From: Bordetella pseudohinzii
GTDB lineage: Bacteria; Pseudomonadota; Gammaproteobacteria; Burkholderiales; Burkholderiaceae_B
DNA length: 64,000 nt
Direction: 5' to 3'
NCBI RefSeq assembly: GCF_000657795.2
Contig: NZ_JHEP02000015.1
Coordinates: 1 to 64,000 of the forward strand
The translations under genes and the position numbers were made by a program. Within the stretch, counting starts at the first letter, position 1. Each line of letters opens with the position of its first letter. Below are positions 53,896-62,948 of the stretch, piece after piece. The notes under the pieces were generated by a model. It had not been told where the DNA came from and ran no database searches. It worked only from the letters and a program-made list of their open reading frames with translations.

Positions 53896-53948
53896 GCATG
53901 GCCGCAATCCCCGGTGTCCGCATCGGGGGCCAAGTGCTTGTTTTTATC

Positions 53949-54033
53949 TGGTGCACCCACCCGGAATCGAACCGGGACGCCTTGCGGCGAGGGATTTTAA
54001 GTCCCTTGCGTCTACCAATTTCGCCATGGGTGC
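53949..54033 (-). tRNA. tRNA-Leu(TAA)
   Basis: An 85-nucleotide class II tRNA with encoded CCA. The acceptor stem GCACCCA/TGGGTGC pairs, the anticodon loop reads CTTAAAA (anticodon TAA), and the variable arm is long. It reads UUA/UUG leucine codons. Confidence 0.97.
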
Positions 54034-54044
54034 GGCAGAGCATG

Positions 54045-54134
54045 TGGCGGAAGCGGTGGGATTCGAACCCACGAAGGGTATAAGCCCTTGCCGGTTTTCA
54101 AGACCGGTGCCTTCAACCACTCGGCCACGCTTCC
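54045..54134 (-). tRNA. tRNA-Ser(TGA)
   Basis: A 90-nucleotide class II tRNA with encoded CCA. The acceptor stem GGAAGCG/CGCTTCC pairs and the anticodon loop reads CTTGAAA (anticodon TGA). It lies 11 bases upstream of tRNA-Leu(TAA) in the same direction, so the two form one transcript. Confidence 0.97.
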
Positions 54135-54251
54135 TTGATCTGGCGACGCGCGAGGCGCCAGGAAACCCTGATGCCCGCCGGGGCGTGGCGCAGGTTTTCC
54201 GCAAAGGGCGTCATAATAATCCATTTGCTCAACGAAGGACGGAGACAAGTC

Positions 54252-55226
54252 ATGCGCGCAGTAGAAATCACCCATCCTGGTGGTCCCGAGGTCCTGGTGC
54301 CGGCCCAGCGCCCGACGCCCGAGCCGGGGCCGGGCGAGGTCCTGATCAAGGTGACGGCGGCCGGCATCAACCGTCCGGATGTGTTCCAGCGCCTGGGCAA
54401 TTACGCGCCGCCTCCGGGGGCGTCGGACCTGCCGGGCCTGGAAGTGGCCGGCGAAATCGTCGCCGGCGATGCCGCGGCGGGCGGCTTCAAGGTGGGCGAC
54501 AAGGTCTGCGCCCTGGTGGCCGGCGGCGGCTACGCCGAGTACTGTGTCGCGCCGGCCCTGCAATGCCTGCCCATTCCCAAGGGCTTGTCGGACATCGAGG
54601 CGGCCGGCCTGCCCGAGACGTATTTCACGGTCTGGAGCAATGTCTTCGACCGCGGGGCCTTGTCGGCCGGCGAAAGCCTGCTGGTGCACGGCGGCGCCAG
54701 CGGCATCGGCACCACGGCCATCCAGATCGCGCGCGCCCTGGGCCACACGGTGTTCGCCACGGTGGGCAGCGATGACCGCGTCGCCGCCGTCGAGCGGCTG
54801 GGCGCCAAGGGCATCAATTACAAGACGCAGGATTTTGTCCAGGAAATCAAGGCGTTGACCGGCGGCAAGGGGGTGGATGTGGTGCTGGACATGGTGGCCG
54901 GCGACTACATCGGCCGCGATCTGAGCTGCCTGGCCGACGATGGCCGCATCGTCATCATTGCCCAGCTGGGCGGCGCCAAGGCGACCATCAACACCGCCGA
55001 AGTGATGCGGCGCCGCCTGACGGTGACGGGTTCCACCTTGCGTCCCCGTTCGGTCGAGTTCAAGGGCGCGATCGCCCGTTCGCTGCGTGAAAAGGTCTGG
55101 CCTTTGCTGGAGCAGGGCGCCATCAAGCCCATCATCCACGCCACGCTGCCGCTGGAGGAGGCCGCTCGCGGCCACGCCATGATGGAGGCGGGCGAGCAGA
55201 TCGGGAAAATCATCCTCACCGTGTAA
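54252..55226 (+). CDS. NAD(P)H-quinone oxidoreductase, zeta-crystallin type
   Basis: A 324-residue medium-chain reductase without the zinc-binding cysteines of alcohol dehydrogenases. It shows the N-terminal AAGINRPDVFQR segment, the NADPH-binding GGASGIGTTAIQ motif and the C-terminal HATLPLEEAARGHAMME signature of the PIG3/Qor group. It reduces quinones or enones with NADPH. GGAG lies about 9 bases before the ATG. I recall this gene ahead of tpiA in Bordetella. Confidence 0.92.
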   Translation: MRAVEITHPGGPEVLVPAQRPTPEPGPGEVLIKVTAAGINRPDVFQRLGNYAPPPGASDLPGLEVAGEIVAGDAAAGGFKVGDKVCALVAGGGYAEYCVAPALQCLPIPKGLSDIEAAGLPETYFTVWSNVFDRGALSAGESLLVHGGASGIGTTAIQIARALGHTVFATVGSDDRVAAVERLGAKGINYKTQDFVQEIKALTGGKGVDVVLDMVAGDYIGRDLSCLADDGRIVIIAQLGGAKATINTAEVMRRRLTVTGSTLRPRSVEFKGAIARSLREKVWPLLEQGAIKPIIHATLPLEEAARGHAMMEAGEQIGKIILTV

Positions 55227-55411
55227 CACGGGCGGGGCGGCGAAAACCGCCCCAACACGATACAATCATGGGTTTGACCCAGGGTGCGGGTTTTCCGCGC
55301 CCTGCTTTTTCGCCTGGTAGGCCGTAATGGCTGACTCCCGGCGGATGCCCGGCGGGCCGCTTTTCGGCCAGGCCGGCTTCGCCTTTGAACAGCCCCCAAC
55401 CCATTGAGCGC

Positions 55412-56164
55412 ATGACCGAAAACGCCGCCACTCGCCGTACCCGCCTGGTGCTGGGCAACTGGAAGATGCACGGCAGCCTGGCCGAGAACGCCAGCCTGCT
55501 CGCCGCCCTGCGCGCCGCCGACCCTGCCTCGCACTGCGAGATCGGCGTCTGCGTGCCGTTTCCCTATCTGGCTCAGGCCAGCGCCGAGTTGTCGGGCAGC
55601 GCCATCAGCTGGGGCGCCCAGGATGTCAGCGCGCAGGCCAAGGGCGCGTTTACCGGCGAAGTCTCGGCCGCCATGCTGAAGGAGTTCGGCTGCCGCTGGG
55701 CGCTGGCCGGCCATTCGGAGCGCCGCAGCCTGCATGGCGAAACCGACCAGCAGGTGGCGGACAAGGCGCGCGCCGCCCTGGCCGCCGGCCTGGTGCCGGT
55801 GGTGTGCGTGGGCGAGTCGCTGGCCGAGCGCGAAGCGGGCCAGACGCTGGCCATCATCGAGCGCCAGCTGGCGCCGGTGCTGGCGCTGGGCCGCGAGGCC
55901 GTCGCAGGCATGGTGCTGGCTTATGAGCCGGTCTGGGCCATCGGGACCGGCCTGTCGGCCACGCCCGAGCAGGCCCAGGAAGTCCACGCGGCCATCCGCG
56001 CGGCCCTGGTCAAGCTGGGCGCCGGCCAGGTCCAGGTGCTGTATGGCGGCAGCGTCAAGGCCGCCAATGCCGCCAGTCTTTTTGCCATGGCCGATATCGA
56101 CGGCGCGCTGGTCGGCGGCGCTTCGCTGGTGGCCGAAGAATTCTTGCGCATCGCCGCAAATTAA
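55412..56164 (+). CDS. tpiA: Triosephosphate isomerase
   Basis: A 250-residue glycolytic enzyme that interconverts dihydroxyacetone phosphate and glyceraldehyde 3-phosphate. The catalytic residues are Asn16 and Lys18 (GNWKMHG), His101 (AGHSERR) and Glu172 (AYEPVWAIGTG), and the phosphate loop is YGGSVK. ATG 55412 (MTENAATRR) was chosen over a TTG nine codons earlier. A TACAAT sequence at 55261 could be a -10 box. secG follows after 21 bases. Confidence 0.96.
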   Translation: MTENAATRRTRLVLGNWKMHGSLAENASLLAALRAADPASHCEIGVCVPFPYLAQASAELSGSAISWGAQDVSAQAKGAFTGEVSAAMLKEFGCRWALAGHSERRSLHGETDQQVADKARAALAAGLVPVVCVGESLAEREAGQTLAIIERQLAPVLALGREAVAGMVLAYEPVWAIGTGLSATPEQAQEVHAAIRAALVKLGAGQVQVLYGGSVKAANAASLFAMADIDGALVGGASLVAEEFLRIAAN

Positions 56165-56185
56165 AGTTTCCGTCCGGAGTCTGTA

Positions 56186-56626
56186 ATGTCTTTGATGCTT
56201 ACCATCCTGCTGGCCGTCCAGGTGATCTCGGCGCTGGCTATCATCATCCTGGTGCTGTTGCAGCAGGGTAAGGGCGCCGATATGGGGTCCTCTTTCGGTT
56301 CCGGTTCCGCGGGCAGCCTGTTTGGCGCCTCGGGCGCCGCGAACTTCCTGTCGCGCAGCACCAAGTGGGCGGCCGTGGTCTTCTTCGTCACGACGGCCGG
56401 CCTGGCCTATGTCTCGCACAAGGGCAATAGCGGCCCGGCCATCGAGAGCGGCGTGATGCAGAACTTCCAGGACCGCTCGGTGCCTCAGGCGCCGGGCACG
56501 CCGGCCACCGGCGGCGCCGCCTCGGTGCCGCAGGTGCCGTCCGCGCCCTCGACCGTGCCCGGCACGCCGGCCGAGGTGCCCCAGGCGCCGGCCGCTCCGG
56601 AAAGCAAGCCCGCCGAAAACAAGTAA
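56186..56626 (+). CDS. secG: Protein translocase subunit SecG
   Basis: A 146-residue inner-membrane subunit of the SecYEG translocon. Two helices (about 4-24 and 56-76) flank the conserved QQGKGADMGSSFGSGS loop. The C-terminal ~60 residues are a Pro/Ala/Val-rich, low-complexity tail, longer than in E. coli SecG but common in this bacterial group. It is cotranscribed with tpiA and ends at a terminator. Confidence 0.95.
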   Translation: MSLMLTILLAVQVISALAIIILVLLQQGKGADMGSSFGSGSAGSLFGASGAANFLSRSTKWAAVVFFVTTAGLAYVSHKGNSGPAIESGVMQNFQDRSVPQAPGTPATGGAASVPQVPSAPSTVPGTPAEVPQAPAAPESKPAENK

Positions 56627-56642
56627 GCGGCAGGCTGGACCC

Positions 56643-56672
56643 AAACGGCGCCTTGATGAGGCGCCGTTTTTA
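56643..56672 (+). terminator. Terminator after secG
   Basis: 10-bp stem AAACGGCGCC with GGCGCCGTTT, a 7-base loop and a T-run (TTTTTA). It also lies just past the stop of the convergent glycosyltransferase gene. Confidence 0.9.
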
Positions 56673-56685
56673 TTGGGTTCGGCAA

Positions 56686-57810
56686 TCAGCGGAAACGCGC
56701 CGGCGCCACTTCGCGCAGCCAGCGCCGGTAGACGGCTTCGGTGTGTTCGGCCAGGCGGCGCAGCGAGAACCTGTCTTCGCGGCGCACCAGGCATTCGCCG
56801 GCGCGGCCCATGCTGCGGCGCAATTGGGGCTCGTCGATCAGGCGCCGCAGCGCGGCGCGCAAGGCCTTGATGTCATCGGGCGGCACCAGCATGCCGGTCT
56901 CGCCGTCGCGCAGCATTTCGCTCACGCCGCCGACATCCAGGCCGACGACCGGCAGGCCACAGGCAGCCGCCTCGACGAAGACGGTGCCCGAGGCTTCCTT
57001 GCGGGTGGGCAGGGCGAAGATGTCGCTGCCCGCCATGATGTTGGGCACGTCGTCACGAAAGCCCAGCATATGGATGCGCGCCTGCAGGCCGAGTTCGCCG
57101 ATGAGGGTTTGCAGGGTCTCGAACATTGGCGAGCCGCTGCCGACGATGACCAGATGCAGGCGCGCATCGGCTCGCATCAGCGGGCGCAGGGCTTCGATCA
57201 GTTCGCGGTGCCCCTTGCTTGCGCGCAGGACGGCGACGCTGCAGATCACGATGTCCTCGTCGGACAGGCCCAGCTCGGCGCGCAGGCCGGATTGCAGATC
57301 GGCTGGCGGCAGCTTTATCGGCGAATAAATCGTCTCCACGCGCGCGGGCGGCACGCCGCGCTCGATCAGGTAGTCGCGCACATGATTGCTGACCGTGCTG
57401 ATGCGATGCGGGACCCAGGTATAGGCCAACATGGAATTGACCCGGTTGCTCAGGTGCCGGGTGCGCACCACCAGCGGCGTGCGCGCAAGCCGGGCGCCCA
57501 GGCCCGCGAGCAGGGTATCGATGCGGCTGTGGGTGTTCAGGACGTCGAACCGGCCTTCCTTCAGGAGGCGCCGGATTCGCGGCAAGCCTCGGATCAGGTT
57601 GGCCATGCCTCCCATGCGCAGCTGATGCACGGTGAAGCCGAGTTCGGCCGCCCGGGCCGCCATCCGGGCCTGGGGCTGGCAAAGCAATTCGACATGGTGC
57701 CCGCGCTCACGCATGGCAGTCATTTCCTTGAGGATACGGCGCTCCTGGCCGCCCAGGCCGGTGGCGGCTTCGGCGTGGAGAATGCGCAAGGACGGGGCGG
57801 GAACGGACAT
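56686..57810 (-). CDS. Glycosyltransferase family 4 protein
   Basis: A 374-residue GT-B-fold sugar transferase with two Rossmann domains. The N-terminal acceptor domain contains TGLGGQERRIL, and the C-terminal donor domain contains the E-x7-E motif (KEASGTVFVE). No membrane helix is seen, so it is a cytoplasmic or peripheral enzyme using a nucleotide sugar, perhaps in lipopolysaccharide or exopolysaccharide synthesis. It stands alone without other polysaccharide genes in the window. Confidence 0.9.
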   Translation of the reverse strand: MSVPAPSLRILHAEAATGLGGQERRILKEMTAMRERGHHVELLCQPQARMAARAAELGFTVHQLRMGGMANLIRGLPRIRRLLKEGRFDVLNTHSRIDTLLAGLGARLARTPLVVRTRHLSNRVNSMLAYTWVPHRISTVSNHVRDYLIERGVPPARVETIYSPIKLPPADLQSGLRAELGLSDEDIVICSVAVLRASKGHRELIEALRPLMRADARLHLVIVGSGSPMFETLQTLIGELGLQARIHMLGFRDDVPNIMAGSDIFALPTRKEASGTVFVEAAACGLPVVGLDVGGVSEMLRDGETGMLVPPDDIKALRAALRRLIDEPQLRRSMGRAGECLVRREDRFSLRRLAEHTEAVYRRWLREVAPARFR

Positions 57811-58122
57811 CGGGGCAGGAGGCGGGCCGCGCGAACATCGGCCGGGAAGTGAAGCAAGCCCTAACCATACTTTTTATTCGGGCCCGAATTGGCGGTGGAA
57901 AACAGTTTTCCACGGCTGCAAAACGCCCTTCCCTGGGGAAGGTGAGAATCCTGAAATCACCCGAAACATTTTCGCTCGTGATCGTCTGGGGCCGCCCGCG
58001 TCTATTATCGTTGGCATGCGCCGGGCCGGCCGTATCGGCCTGTCGTGATTGTCATGTTCTGTAGACCTGCCGGACGGCAGGCAGGCTACATTGCGCCGTC
58101 TCCTCTTTTCATAGGTGCTCTC
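57811..58122. other. Divergent intergenic region
   Basis: About 310 bases between the glycosyltransferase and DUF4139 genes, AT-richer near 57865-57975. It holds the 9-bp palindrome at 57895-57913 and probably two divergent promoters; I could not identify convincing -35/-10 pairs. Confidence 0.6.
57895..57913. repeat. 9-bp perfect palindrome, possible operator
   Basis: GTGGAAAAC-A-GTTTTCCAC, an inverted repeat with a single central base, located between two divergent genes. The size and symmetry fit an operator for a dimeric regulator. Confidence 0.4.
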
Positions 58123-59742
58123 GTGCGACGCATGCTCCTGGTTCTGACCTGCTTGGCATCGCCCGGCCCGGGCCTTGCCGCCACGCTGCCTTCCGCCATC
58201 GGCGCGGTCACGGTCTACCAGGACCGCGCCGTCGTGACGCGCCAGGCCAGCGCCGAACTCGCCGCGGGCGAACATGAGCTGGTGTTCGAGCGGCTGCCCG
58301 CCACGCTGCAGGACAACTCTCTGCAGGTGTCGGCCAGGAGCACCGGCCAGGCCGCGCTGCTCGACGTCAAGACGGGCACGGCCTTCCAGGTCGAGAGCAG
58401 CAATGAGCGCGTCAAGGCCATCGAGGCGCAGATCCGCCAGCTGGAGGCGCGGCTGGGCGGGCTGGACGACGAGGCCGCCGTGCTGGAAAACCAGCGCGAA
58501 TGGGTCGGCCTCATGCAGCGCGGCGCGGCCGAGCCCGCGCGCGAAGGTTCGCGACTGACGCTGGAGCAGCTCAATGCCATCCAGGCCGCCAGCGCCGAGA
58601 CCCTGTCCCGGGCCCTGGCCGGCCTGCGGCGCATCGCCGCCGAGCGCGAGCAGGCGCAACGCGAACTGGAGGCCTTGCAGGCCAGCCGGCAGCAACTGCG
58701 CGGCGAAATGAGCCGGCGCAGCAAGACTGTCACGCTGCGCGTCAAGCTCGCCCGCGCCGGCAAGGTCGATGTGGCGCTTTCCTATGCGGTGACCGGCGCG
58801 CGCTGGACACCGGCCTATGACGCGCGCTTGCGGCCGGCCGAGGGGCTGGTGGACCTGGCGTACTTTGGCGTCGTGCGGCAGAACACTGGCGAGGACTGGA
58901 AGAACGTCAAGCTCACCTTGTCCACGGCCCGCCCCGCCCTGGGCGGCGCCGCGCCCGGGCAAAGCCCCTGGATCCTGGATGCGGCCGCGCCGCCTGCCGC
59001 GCCGGCGCCCGCCCTGCGTTATGAGGCCAGGCCGGCGCCCGGCGTGGCCATGGAGCGCGCCACGGGCGGGGGCGCGGCCGATGATGCGGCGGCCGCTGTC
59101 GTCGAGGCGCCGGTGGCCGCCGTGCAGAACCAGGCGACCAGCGCCTCCTTTCTGATCGACAGTCTCGCCACCCTGCCCGCGGACAATACGGCCCAGCGCG
59201 TGGCGATCACGGTGGCGCGCCTGCCCGCCGTCCTGCAATACCAGGCGGTGCCGGCGCTGCGCGAAACCGCATTTCTCATGGCCAAGGCGAGTAACGACAC
59301 GGCCTATCCTTTGCTGGCCGGTCCCTTGAACAGCTTTCTGGACGACGCTTTTATTGCCGCCAGCACCATCAAGACGGTGATGCCTGGCGAAAAACTGGAG
59401 CTGGCCATGGGCGCCGACGAGGGGATCGCGGTCAAGCGCGCGCTGGTCAATCGCCTGACCGAGAACACGGGTTTTTCGGGCAGCGGCCGGCGCGTGACCT
59501 ATGAGTACAAGATCAGCGCCAAGAACAACAAGGCCGCCCCGGTCCAGCTCGGTTTTTCCGACCGGCTGCCTGTCTCGCGCAACGAGAAGATCGTCGTGAA
59601 ATTGCTCTCGCCCGCCGATGTCGAGAAAGGCGAGGAGGGCAAGCTCAGCTGGAACTGGACGCTGGCGCCCGGGCAGTCGCGCGAGACGGCCTTGAAGTTT
59701 TCGATCGATTATCCAGGCGATATGGAAGTCTCGGGCCTTTGA
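58123..59742 (+). CDS. DUF4139 domain protein, exported
   Basis: A 539-residue precursor. With the GTG at 58123 it starts MRRMLLVLTCLASPGPGLAA, a normal signal peptide; ATG 58132 is an alternative. The mature part has an N-terminal DUF4140-like beta domain (AVTVYQDRAVVTRQASAEL), a coiled coil (about residues 95-215) and a C-terminal DUF4139 domain (VALSYAVTGARWTPAYDARL and TYEYKISAKNNKAAPVQL). This layout is shared with so-called mucoidy-inhibitor A-like proteins; the function is not established. Its last 34 bases overlap the convergent dehydrogenase gene. Confidence 0.88.
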   Translation: MRRMLLVLTCLASPGPGLAATLPSAIGAVTVYQDRAVVTRQASAELAAGEHELVFERLPATLQDNSLQVSARSTGQAALLDVKTGTAFQVESSNERVKAIEAQIRQLEARLGGLDDEAAVLENQREWVGLMQRGAAEPAREGSRLTLEQLNAIQAASAETLSRALAGLRRIAAEREQAQRELEALQASRQQLRGEMSRRSKTVTLRVKLARAGKVDVALSYAVTGARWTPAYDARLRPAEGLVDLAYFGVVRQNTGEDWKNVKLTLSTARPALGGAAPGQSPWILDAAAPPAAPAPALRYEARPAPGVAMERATGGGAADDAAAAVVEAPVAAVQNQATSASFLIDSLATLPADNTAQRVAITVARLPAVLQYQAVPALRETAFLMAKASNDTAYPLLAGPLNSFLDDAFIAASTIKTVMPGEKLELAMGADEGIAVKRALVNRLTENTGFSGSGRRVTYEYKISAKNNKAAPVQLGFSDRLPVSRNEKIVVKLLSPADVEKGEEGKLSWNWTLAPGQSRETALKFSIDYPGDMEVSGL

Positions 59743-60899
59743 GGGCGAGGCGCGATGAAGTCCATGTCCAGTCCGGACACGTCGCGGCAGCCCAGCAGGC
59801 CCAGGTTGCGGTCGATTTCGCTTCCCAGGATGTCGATGACGCGCGCCACGCCGGCTTGGCCGGCCACGGACGCGCCATAGAGAAAGGGGCGCCCCAGGAA
59901 GACCATGCGCGCGCCAAGCGCGATGGCCTTGAGAATGTCGGTGCCGCGGCGAAAGCCGCCGTCGATCATCACGGGGAAGGTGGAAGCCACGGCCGCCACC
60001 ACCTCGGGCAGGGCGTCCAGGGCCCCCTGGGCGCCGTCGAGTTGACGCCCGCCATGATTCGAAACGATGACGCCGTCCAGCCCCATGTGTTCGGCCCTCC
60101 GCGCATCGTCGGGATGCGCCACGCCCTTGAGCACAATGCGGCCCGGCCAGATCTCGCGCATCCATGCCAGGTGCGACCAGTCCAGCCGGTCGCGGCCGCC
60201 GCGCAGGCCGCCCTTGGGTTCTTCCGTGATGCGGTAGCCGCGCGCGTCGGCGGCCACGTTGCAGAAACGCGGTATTTCGCGGTCGGAGAGCAGGGTGCGG
60301 GCGAACACGTTGGCGGACCAGCGCGGATGGCGGATGCCGTCCCAGAGCAGACCGCCGCTGAACCGGAACGGAATGGTGAAGCCGTTGCGCTGGTTGTTCT
60401 CGCGATTGGCGCCCAGGGGCGTGTCGATGGTCACGACCAGCACTTTGACGCCATTGGCCCGCAGGCGCTCCAACAACGGTGCAATGACTTCCTTGTCGCC
60501 GGGGAGGTAGCCCTGATACCAGAAATCGGCGTCCGCCTCGCGCACGGTTTCCATGGCAAGCGTGGACAGGCCGCTCAGGACGAACGGGATGCCCGCTTCC
60601 GAGGCGGCCTTGGCCAGATCCCACTCGCAGCGATGGCGGCACATGGCCGTCACGCCCATGGGCGCGATCCCGAAAGGATGGCGGTATCGGCGTCCCCAGA
60701 GTTCGACCTCCTGCGTCCGGTCGGCGACGCCGACCAGGCCGCGAGGGCGGAACTGAACCGAGCGGAAGGCGCTCCGGTTGGCTGCTAGCGTAAGGCAGTC
60801 TTCCGTGCCGCCGTTGACGTAGCCGAAAACCGCGCGCGGCAGGATCGCTTGCGCTGCGCGCTCGAAGTCCGCCACCGACAAGAGTTTCTTTGGATTCAT
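59709..60899 (-). CDS. FMN-dependent alpha-hydroxy-acid dehydrogenase
   Basis: A 396-residue flavoenzyme of the lactate/mandelate dehydrogenase and glycolate oxidase family. The catalytic histidine and arginine are in SNHGGRQLDG, the FMN-binding region is FGIAPMGVTAM, and GGFRRGTDILKAIALGA binds the FMN phosphate. It oxidises an L-2-hydroxy acid to a 2-oxo acid. Its start overlaps the upstream Bug gene stop by four bases, so the transported or sensed compound is probably a related carboxylate. Lactate versus mandelate specificity cannot be told. Confidence 0.92.
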   Translation of the reverse strand: MNPKKLLSVADFERAAQAILPRAVFGYVNGGTEDCLTLAANRSAFRSVQFRPRGLVGVADRTQEVELWGRRYRHPFGIAPMGVTAMCRHRCEWDLAKAASEAGIPFVLSGLSTLAMETVREADADFWYQGYLPGDKEVIAPLLERLRANGVKVLVVTIDTPLGANRENNQRNGFTIPFRFSGGLLWDGIRHPRWSANVFARTLLSDREIPRFCNVAADARGYRITEEPKGGLRGGRDRLDWSHLAWMREIWPGRIVLKGVAHPDDARRAEHMGLDGVIVSNHGGRQLDGAQGALDALPEVVAAVASTFPVMIDGGFRRGTDILKAIALGARMVFLGRPFLYGASVAGQAGVARVIDILGSEIDRNLGLLGCRDVSGLDMDFIAPRPQRPETSISPG

Positions 60900-61894
60900 T
60901 GCAGTTGGATATGGGTTTCGGTGATTTTCGCCTTCCAGAAATCGCGCTCGGCGCGCACGCGCTGCGTGAAATCGGCGGAAGAGGTGCCGGTGATCACGAA
61001 GCCCAGCGACTCCATCTTTTGCTTGAATTCCGGGGTCTTCTTGACTTCGGCAATGTCGGCTTCCAGTTGCTTCAGCACGGCGGGCGGCAGTTTCGCCGGG
61101 CCCATCACGCCTGTCCAGCCCCCGACGTCCACGCCCTTGAAGCCGCTTTCTTCCATGGTGGGCACCGTGGGCAGCATGGGATTGCGTTCCTTGGCGGTGA
61201 TGCCCAGCGCGCGCACCTTGTCGCTCTTGGCCAGGCCGATGGCGGCATCGGTCTGGGCAAAGACGAAGCTGACCTGCCCGGCCATGACGTCGTTGAGGGC
61301 GGGCGCATTCCCCTTGTAGGGCACGTGCAACATGGGCGCGTTGGCCGAGCGGGAGAAGAGTTCCCCCGCGAGGTGGTTGGTCCCGCCCAGGCCCGAGGAC
61401 CCATAGGTGACGGCCGTCGGGTTCTGCTTGGCGAATTCGACCAGTTCCTTGAGATTCGTCGCCTTGGTTTGCGGGCCGGCAAGCAGGACCAAGGCATAGT
61501 CCACCAGATCGGCCACCGCCGTGAAGTCCTGGGTCACGTCGTAGCGGAAGCTGGGCTGCGTAAGCGGCGCGATGGCGGTCACGGGAGACACCATGATGCC
61601 CAGCGTGTAGCCATCCGCGGGCGCGCGCGCCAGGGCGGTCAACGCGACGATGCCGCTCGCCCCGGTGCGGTTCTCGACCACGACGGCTTGGCCCCAGCGC
61701 TTGCTCAGGCCAAAGGCGAGCTGGCGCGCGATCAGGTCGGTGGGGCCTCCGGCGGCATAAGGCACCAGAAAGGTGACCTGCTTGGCGGGATAGGCGGCCT
61801 CGTCCTTGGCATGCGCGGGGGCGCCAGCCATGCCGAGGGCCGTCATGGCCAGAGCCAGTCCGGTCTTGATGATGGATCGTCGATTCGCTTTCAT
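60896..61894 (-). CDS. Bug/TctC-family solute-binding protein (first of a pair)
   Basis: A 332-residue periplasmic protein with a signal peptide (MKANRRSIIKTGLALAMTAL, cleaved near AHA-K). Family features are QVTFLVPYAAGGPTDL, VVENRTGASG and LHVPYKGNAPALNDV. It overlaps the hydroxy-acid dehydrogenase gene by four bases and follows a second Bug gene after 67 bases. Confidence 0.92.
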   Translation of the reverse strand: MKANRRSIIKTGLALAMTALGMAGAPAHAKDEAAYPAKQVTFLVPYAAGGPTDLIARQLAFGLSKRWGQAVVVENRTGASGIVALTALARAPADGYTLGIMVSPVTAIAPLTQPSFRYDVTQDFTAVADLVDYALVLLAGPQTKATNLKELVEFAKQNPTAVTYGSSGLGGTNHLAGELFSRSANAPMLHVPYKGNAPALNDVMAGQVSFVFAQTDAAIGLAKSDKVRALGITAKERNPMLPTVPTMEESGFKGVDVGGWTGVMGPAKLPPAVLKQLEADIAEVKKTPEFKQKMESLGFVITGTSSADFTQRVRAERDFWKAKITETHIQLQ

Positions 61895-61961
61895 TTTTTT
61901 GTCTCCTTGGGTTGTTCTTGGTTTCGCGGTCCTGCCGTCTTGTCCGGCGGCCGCGGGGCGC

Positions 61962-62948
61962 CTATTGTCCGTCCAGGGCGATGTTCGCGGCCTGGACCGT
62001 CTTGCCCCACATCTCCCTTTCCTGAAGGATGAAGCGCTGAAACTCTTCTGGCTGCATGGCGCGGGGCGTCACGCCCATGTCGGCGAAGCGCTGGAGCACG
62101 GCGGGTGCGGCCAGCGCCTGGACCATCGCCTGGTGAAGCTTGCTTATGACCTCCTTGGGCGTGCCGGCCGGCGCCACCATGCCGTTCCATGCCGAGACGT
62201 CGAAACCGGCAAGGGTCTCGGAGATGGAGGGTACATCGGGCGTCATGGGCGAGCGCTTGGCGGTCGTGACGGCAATGGCCTTGAGCTTGCCGGCCTTCAC
62301 ATGGGGCAGCGCCGAGATCATCGTGTCGAAGCTCAACTCGCACACGCCCGCGATGGTGTCCGTGATCGCCGGGGCGCTGCCTTTGTAGGGCACATGGGTC
62401 ATCTGCACGTGCGCCCGGTGGCAGAAGAGTTCGCCGGCCATATGGGTGGAGTTGCCGGTGCCGGAGGTGGCGAAGTTCAGTTTGCCGGGGTGCGCTTTCG
62501 CGTAGGCGATGAGCTCGGGCAGGGAGTTGATCGGCAGGCTGGGGTGCGCAACCAGCATGATGGGCCCTTCCTGCAGAAAGCCGATTGCCGAGAAGCTGCT
62601 TTCGAGGTCGTAGCCCGGCTTTTTGTACAGCCAGCTGTTGATCGGATGCGCGGTTGTGAGAATGCCGATGGTGTAGCCGTCGTTGTCCGATCGGGCCAGC
62701 GCCTCCAGACCCAGATTGCCACCCGCGCCGGGACGGTTTTCCACGATGAAGGTCTGGCCCAGCGTGCGCGCCATGCCCTCGGCCGCCAGCCGGGCGGCGA
62801 TATCGGTCGAGCCTCCGGGCGTAAAGGGCACGATGACTTTGATCGGCCTGCGCGGCCAATCGCTGGAGGCCAGGGCCCGCGGGCCGATGGCCCCGATCAG
62901 GGCTCCGGCCGATAGTTGTCTGAGCAAGGTACGTCGAGCGTCACGCAT
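61962..62948 (-). CDS. Bug/TctC-family solute-binding protein (second of a pair)
   Basis: A 328-residue periplasmic protein with an Arg-rich signal peptide (MRDARRTLLRQLSAGALIGA). It has IKVIVPFTPGGSTD, IVENRPGAGGNLG and MTHVPYKGSAPA. It is clearly paralogous to its neighbour but well diverged. It is the first gene of the minus-strand unit and is divergent from the RraA-like gene, with an AT-rich promoter region at about 63020-63130. Confidence 0.92.
   Translation of the reverse strand: MRDARRTLLRQLSAGALIGAIGPRALASSDWPRRPIKVIVPFTPGGSTDIAARLAAEGMARTLGQTFIVENRPGAGGNLGLEALARSDNDGYTIGILTTAHPINSWLYKKPGYDLESSFSAIGFLQEGPIMLVAHPSLPINSLPELIAYAKAHPGKLNFATSGTGNSTHMAGELFCHRAHVQMTHVPYKGSAPAITDTIAGVCELSFDTMISALPHVKAGKLKAIAVTTAKRSPMTPDVPSISETLAGFDVSAWNGMVAPAGTPKEVISKLHQAMVQALAAPAVLQRFADMGVTPRAMQPEEFQRFILQEREMWGKTVQAANIALDGQ

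Noticed and set aside
53944-54204. Short frames across the tRNA-Leu/tRNA-Ser pair
   Set aside because: They translate tRNA sequences and are not proteins.
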